Below the pieces are notes generated by a model. It was not told the DNA's origin, searched no databases, and saw only the letters and a list, made by a program, of their open reading frames with translations. 9,513 nt of DNA from a bacterium UBA3734 (GTDB lineage Bacteria; Bacteroidota; Bacteroidia; Bacteroidales; Bacteroidaceae). The position numbers were made by a program, and so were the translations under genes. Positions 6,342 to 9,513 of this stretch are shown here, piece after piece (positions within the stretch are counted from its first letter, which is position 1; each line of letters opens with the position of its first letter). The stretch covers positions 7,312 to 16,824 of the forward strand of contig DFHC01000070.1 in NCBI GenBank assembly GCA_002372575.1, in the 5' to 3' direction.

Positions 6342-7517
6342 ATGATTGCCCGAATTGTTTTTGTCATTCTGCTGGTGCTTTTCCTGCCGCAACTCTATCT
6401 GGACTACTACAAATATCGCCAAGACAAGCTCTGGGTGCGCATCCTGCACTGGCTTTCAACTCTGGCGATGATGGGAGTGACGGTGGTGCTCGCCTTCGAG
6501 CGCGACTTCGTGCCTTACGACATGACCGTCATGAACATCTACCTGATCGTGCTTTTCCTCATTTTCGTACCAAAAGCCATCTACGTGCTTTGTTCGATGC
6601 TGGGAAAGTTTGCGCGAAAAACCTTCCACACGCGCTATAACTGGGGAAACGCGGTCGGCCTGTTCTTGGGCGCTTGCGTCGTGTTCATCGTGGCTTACGG
6701 CAGTTTCATCGGCGTGCGCAAGTTAGACGTGAACCGTATGGAAATCAGCATTCCCGACCTTCCCGAAGCGTTCGATGGCTATCGCATCGTGGTTTTCTCC
6801 GATGCCCATGTCGGCTCGTTCACGGGTTGGCGCGAGCAGTTGCTGAAACGCGATTTCGACAGCATCAACGCCCAAAAACCCGATGCCATTTTCTTCGTGG
6901 GCGACCTACAGAACATGCGTCCGATAGAGCTCTATCCCGTGCGAGCTATCTTGAACTCGCTCGAGGCGCGCGACGGTGTGTTCTCCGTCCTTGGAAACCA
7001 TGATTACAGCGACTATATCGACGACGACCCTGCGGTTAAGGCAGCCAACGAGCGCGAAATCGTAAACCGACAGCGATGGTTTGGATGGACGCCGCTGCTC
7101 AACGGCCATGTCGTGCTCAAACGCGGTGCGACGAAAGAGCGGCTGGTGATTGCTGGCGTGGAGTGCAATGCCTCGCGCGGCGATTTGCCCAAGGTCCGTA
7201 CCGACGTGGCAAAGGCACTGCGGGGTGTTCGTCCCGATGACTGCGTGATTCTTTTGCAGCACGACCCCACCAACTGGCGATTGGAGGCCAACGCCGACCC
7301 GCGCGTCAAGCTCACGCTGAGTGGACACACGCACGGCGGGCAGGTGTCGCTGTTCGGATTTCGCCCCACAGAATTAAGGTTTCCCGAGAACTATGGCCTC
7401 TACCGCGAGGGCGACCACCAGCTCTACGTCACTAGTGGCATTGGTGGCCTGATTCCTTTCCGTTTCGGTGTGTCGCCGGAAATAGCGGTCATCACGTTGA
7501 GGCAAATGAATAACTAA
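6342..7517 (+). CDS. Membrane-anchored metallophosphoesterase
   Basis: A 391-residue protein with two parts. The N-terminal 125 residues hold about four hydrophobic segments (about 2-20, 35-51, 64-84, 103-123). The C-terminal part is a calcineurin-like phosphoesterase with the usual di-metal motifs: SDAHVG (153-158; D154, H156), VGDLQ (186-190; D188), GNHD (218-221), H307 in LLQHDP, and GHTHGG (328-333). The layout resembles the YaeI/YkuE group of membrane-associated phosphoesterases. All metal ligands appear present, so it should be active; the substrate cannot be read from sequence. It follows pyrC by 31 bases and is 21 bases before a lipid acyltransferase gene, so a lipid or envelope phosphate ester is a reasonable but unproven guess. 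Confidence 0.9.
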   Translation: MIARIVFVILLVLFLPQLYLDYYKYRQDKLWVRILHWLSTLAMMGVTVVLAFERDFVPYDMTVMNIYLIVLFLIFVPKAIYVLCSMLGKFARKTFHTRYNWGNAVGLFLGACVVFIVAYGSFIGVRKLDVNRMEISIPDLPEAFDGYRIVVFSDAHVGSFTGWREQLLKRDFDSINAQKPDAIFFVGDLQNMRPIELYPVRAILNSLEARDGVFSVLGNHDYSDYIDDDPAVKAANEREIVNRQRWFGWTPLLNGHVVLKRGATKERLVIAGVECNASRGDLPKVRTDVAKALRGVRPDDCVILLQHDPTNWRLEANADPRVKLTLSGHTHGGQVSLFGFRPTELRFPENYGLYREGDHQLYVTSGIGGLIPFRFGVSPEIAVITLRQMNN

Positions 7518-7538
7518 AAATGAAAAATTGAAAATGCG

Positions 7539-8309
7539 ATGAAGACGATTCTGACGTTTTTATACAGGATTTATCAACTCTTCGTGGCGGCACCGATTTG
7601 CCTGATTGCCACACTGCTCACGGCCATTGTCGTCACCGTCGGCTGCACGCTCGGCAACGGCCATTTCTGGGGCTATTATCCGGGTCGCTGGTGGGGAAGG
7701 GTGATGATTCGCGTGCTGCTGTTGCCCGTGAAGGTTGAAGGGCGCGAGAACCTGCAGCAAGGACAGTCATACGTGTTCGTGAGCAACCATCAGGGTGCCT
7801 ACGACATTTTCCTGATTTACGGCTATCTGGGGCGCAACTTCAAGTGGATGATGAAGCATCAGCTGCGCAAGATGCCTTTCATCGGGAAGGCTTGCGAGGC
7901 GGCACATCATATTTTCGTGGATAAGCGCGGGCCGAGTCGCATTCGCGAGAGCTACGAACAGGCGCGTCAGACGTTGCGCGAGGGCATGTCGCTCGTGGTT
8001 TTCCCCGAGGGTTCGCGCACGTTCACGGGTCACATGGGGAATTTCCGCCGCGGCGCCTTCATGCTGGCCGACGAGTTGCAGTTGCCCGTTGTTCCGCTCA
8101 CCATCAACGGCTCGTTCAACGTGAAACCGCGCCAGCGCGATGTCTATTGGGTGTTTTGGCATCCGCTCCGCCTCACCATCCATGCGCCGATTCCGCCCAT
8201 CGGACAGGGGGCGGAGAACATTCAGCACACCGAGCAGCAGAGCTACGAGGTCATCATGCAGGCGCTCGTGCCCGAATATCAGGGCTTCGTGGAAAATCCC
8301 GACCAGTAA
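7539..8309 (+). CDS. plsC: 1-acyl-sn-glycerol-3-phosphate acyltransferase (PlsC family)
   Basis: Probably adds the second acyl chain to lysophosphatidic acid to make phosphatidic acid at the inner membrane. It is 256 residues long. A hydrophobic N-terminal region (about 5-38) acts as membrane anchor. The catalytic NHQGAYD motif (83-89) gives the HX4D pair H84 and D89. VDKRGPSR (127-134) is the second block, FPEGSRT (155-161) the third, and VVPLTING (184-191) the fourth. All four PlsC motifs are in order. The ATG at 7539 is preceded by an A-rich leader with two very short out-of-frame ATGs and no Shine-Dalgarno. The TAA stop directly abuts the mfd stop on the opposite strand. Related acyltransferases of other specificity (for example for aminolipids) share these motifs, so the substrate is not certain. 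Confidence 0.92.
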   Translation: MKTILTFLYRIYQLFVAAPICLIATLLTAIVVTVGCTLGNGHFWGYYPGRWWGRVMIRVLLLPVKVEGRENLQQGQSYVFVSNHQGAYDIFLIYGYLGRNFKWMMKHQLRKMPFIGKACEAAHHIFVDKRGPSRIRESYEQARQTLREGMSLVVFPEGSRTFTGHMGNFRRGAFMLADELQLPVVPLTINGSFNVKPRQRDVYWVFWHPLRLTIHAPIPPIGQGAENIQHTEQQSYEVIMQALVPEYQGFVENPDQ

Positions 8310-9513
8310 CTACGTGTTTTCGATGGCATTGAGCACACTGACGGCTTCCGTGGCAGTGGGCACGTCGCTGATGTGCATAAAACGACGACCGTTTGCCTCG
8401 CGGAGTGTGCATCGGCTCACGTGCTGCATCATATAGTTGAGGATTTTTTCAAACGTGTCGCTCTGGTAGTAGGGACTGTCGGGATTACTCACGAACTGCA
8501 GGTTCATCCGGCCTTGTCGCAGGGTGATTTTTTCGCATCCGAGCCGTTTGCCGATGCGTCGGATGGGCACCACGTGCAGCAGCTCCTCGCCTGCGTGGGG
8601 CATGGAGCCGAAGCGGTCGATGAGCCGCTGTCGGTACGCCTCCAACGCCTGGTCGTTTTCGATGGAATCGAGCTCGCGATAGAGAATCATGCGCTCTTGC
8701 GAGCCTGGCACGTAGGTTTCGGGGAAATACATTTCGAGGTCGCTCTCGAAGGTGCAGTCAGCGACGTAGAAAGAGGAAGGCGGAAGGGAGAAGGATGAAG
8801 GTTCGCGGCTCTCATCTTTCGTCTTTACGCTTTCATCCACAGAAACTTCATTCCGCAACTCCGCCATGGCCTGCTGAATGATTTTCAGGTAGGTTTCGTA
8901 GCCCAAATCTTCCATGAATCCGCTTTGCTCGGCTCCGAGCAGGTTGCCCGCGCCGCGAATGTCGAGGTCTTGCATGGCGAGGCTGAATCCGCTGCCCAGT
9001 TCCGAGAAGGTTTCCAGAGCCTCCAGCCGGCGACGGGCCTCGGGCGTGAGCACGTCTTTCGGCGGCGCAAGTAGATAGCAAAACGCCTTTCGGTTCGAGC
9101 GCCCCACGCGTCCGCGCATCTGATGCAGGTCGGAAAGGCCGAATTTGTGGGCATCGGCGATGATGATGGTGTTGGCGTTGGGAATGTCGATGCCGTTTTC
9201 GACGATGGTGGTCGAGAGGAGCACGTCGAAGTCGTAGTCGATGAAGCCCATGATGATGTTTTCGAGTTCTTCGGGCTTCATCTGTCCGTGGCCGATGGCG
9301 ATGCGGCAGTCGGGCACGTATTTCAGGATGAGGCGGCGCATTTCCTCGAGCTTCGAGATGCGGTTGTTTACGAAGAAGACCTGACCGTTGCGCGACATTT
9401 CATATCGAATGGCCTCGGCGATGTATTCGCCCTTGTAGCTGCCGAGTTCAGTGTAGATGGGGTAACGGTTGGGCGGTGGCGTGCGGATAATGCTCATGTC
9501 GCGCGCTCCCATC
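8310..9513 (-). CDS. mfd: Transcription-repair coupling factor, C-terminal part (partial)
   Basis: Mfd is an ATP-driven translocase that removes RNA polymerase stalled at DNA damage and recruits UvrA. Only the last 400 residues are in the window; the gene continues past the right edge. Seen in order (fragment numbering): GARDMSIIRTPP (2-13), helicase lobe 2 with STTIVENGIDIP (100-111) and QMRGRVGRS (131-139), then the TRG translocation motif around LAMQDLDIRGAGNLLGAEQSG (178-198). The C-terminal D7 domain follows from about 250 (CTFESDLEMYFPETYVPG through NAIENT). Between them, residues about 226-248 form a Lys/Glu then Ser/Pro/Phe-rich segment unlike the rest, which corresponds to a repeat-like DNA stretch. 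The protein ends without a gap against the plsC stop. Confidence 0.95.
   Translation of the reverse strand, partial: MGARDMSIIRTPPPNRYPIYTELGSYKGEYIAEAIRYEMSRNGQVFFVNNRISKLEEMRRLILKYVPDCRIAIGHGQMKPEELENIIMGFIDYDFDVLLSTTIVENGIDIPNANTIIIADAHKFGLSDLHQMRGRVGRSNRKAFCYLLAPPKDVLTPEARRRLEALETFSELGSGFSLAMQDLDIRGAGNLLGAEQSGFMEDLGYETYLKIIQQAMAELRNEVSVDESVKTKDESREPSSFSLPPSSFYVADCTFESDLEMYFPETYVPGSQERMILYRELDSIENDQALEAYRQRLIDRFGSMPHAGEELLHVVPIRRIGKRLGCEKITLRQGRMNLQFVSNPDSPYYQSDTFEKILNYMMQHVSRCTLREANGRRFMHISDVPTATEAVSVLNAIENT
8769..8838. repeat. Low-complexity imperfect inverted repeat inside mfd
   Basis: On the plus strand a purine-rich half (GAAAGAGGAAGG and related runs, 8769-8800) is followed, after a short GC-containing centre (8801-8810), by a pyrimidine-rich half (8811-8838). 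Perfect 7-bp arms GGATGAA (8793-8799) and TTCATCC (8832-8838) can pair, and further GAAAG/CTTTC matches exist. It encodes the linker between the Mfd translocase and D7 domains. The pattern resembles purine/pyrimidine repeats more usual between genes. Confidence 0.6.

Noticed and set aside
7513..7538. A-rich leader with two tiny ATG frames before plsC
   Set aside because: The frames are two or three codons long and simply reflect A-rich DNA; no regulatory structure seen.
1..9513. A mobile element, CRISPR array, toxin-antitoxin, defence or secondary-metabolite system
   Set aside because: Every long conserved frame is a housekeeping or envelope gene. No transposase, integrase, spaced direct repeats or defence motifs were seen on either strand.

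Overview
The window looks like an ordinary chromosomal housekeeping region of a Bacteroidales bacterium, probably Prevotella-like. Three things point there. Five putative promoters carry the Bacteroidetes-type -7 box TAnnTTTG. The gene content is typical of the order: an ammonia-dependent asparagine synthetase AsnA, a DUF4369-type lipoprotein, and a DivIC-like protein followed by a small membrane protein. The start sites lack strong Shine-Dalgarno sequences. Genus is inferred, not shown. Most genes are visibly GC-rich (about 50-60% in stretches counted by hand), while intergenic DNA and one small gene are AT-rich.

Layout. A tRNA-Arg(CCG) gene sits at the left edge on the minus strand, divergent from asnA (197-1234, +). 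Their promoters share a short AT-rich spacer. asnA runs tail-to-tail into dnaX (1231-3000, -), and the two stop codons overlap. dnaX is in turn divergent from a plus-strand cluster of three small membrane-protein genes (3110-4123): an unknown two-helix protein, a DivIC/FtsB-like septum protein and a four-helix unknown. After a 121-base AT-rich gap with a good -7 box comes a second plus-strand run (4245-8309): a DUF4369-like lipoprotein, pyrC (dihydroorotase, overlapping it by 4 bases), a membrane-anchored metallophosphoesterase and a PlsC-type acyltransferase. The right end holds the 3' part of mfd (minus), whose stop codon directly abuts the acyltransferase stop.

How the genes relate. They cover translation and amino acid supply (tRNA-Arg, AsnA), DNA replication and repair (DnaX, Mfd), division and envelope (DivIC-like, two unknown membrane proteins, lipoprotein, acyltransferase, phosphoesterase) and pyrimidine synthesis (PyrC). 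They do not form a single pathway. I found no mobile element, CRISPR array, toxin-antitoxin pair, defence system or phage gene, and nothing convincing as a new multi-gene system. The points most worth a second look are a low-complexity, inverted-repeat-like insert inside the Mfd coding region, an AT-rich orphan membrane gene directly in front of the DivIC-like gene, an 8-base tandem repeat across the pyrC stop codon, and two convergent gene pairs with no terminator space.
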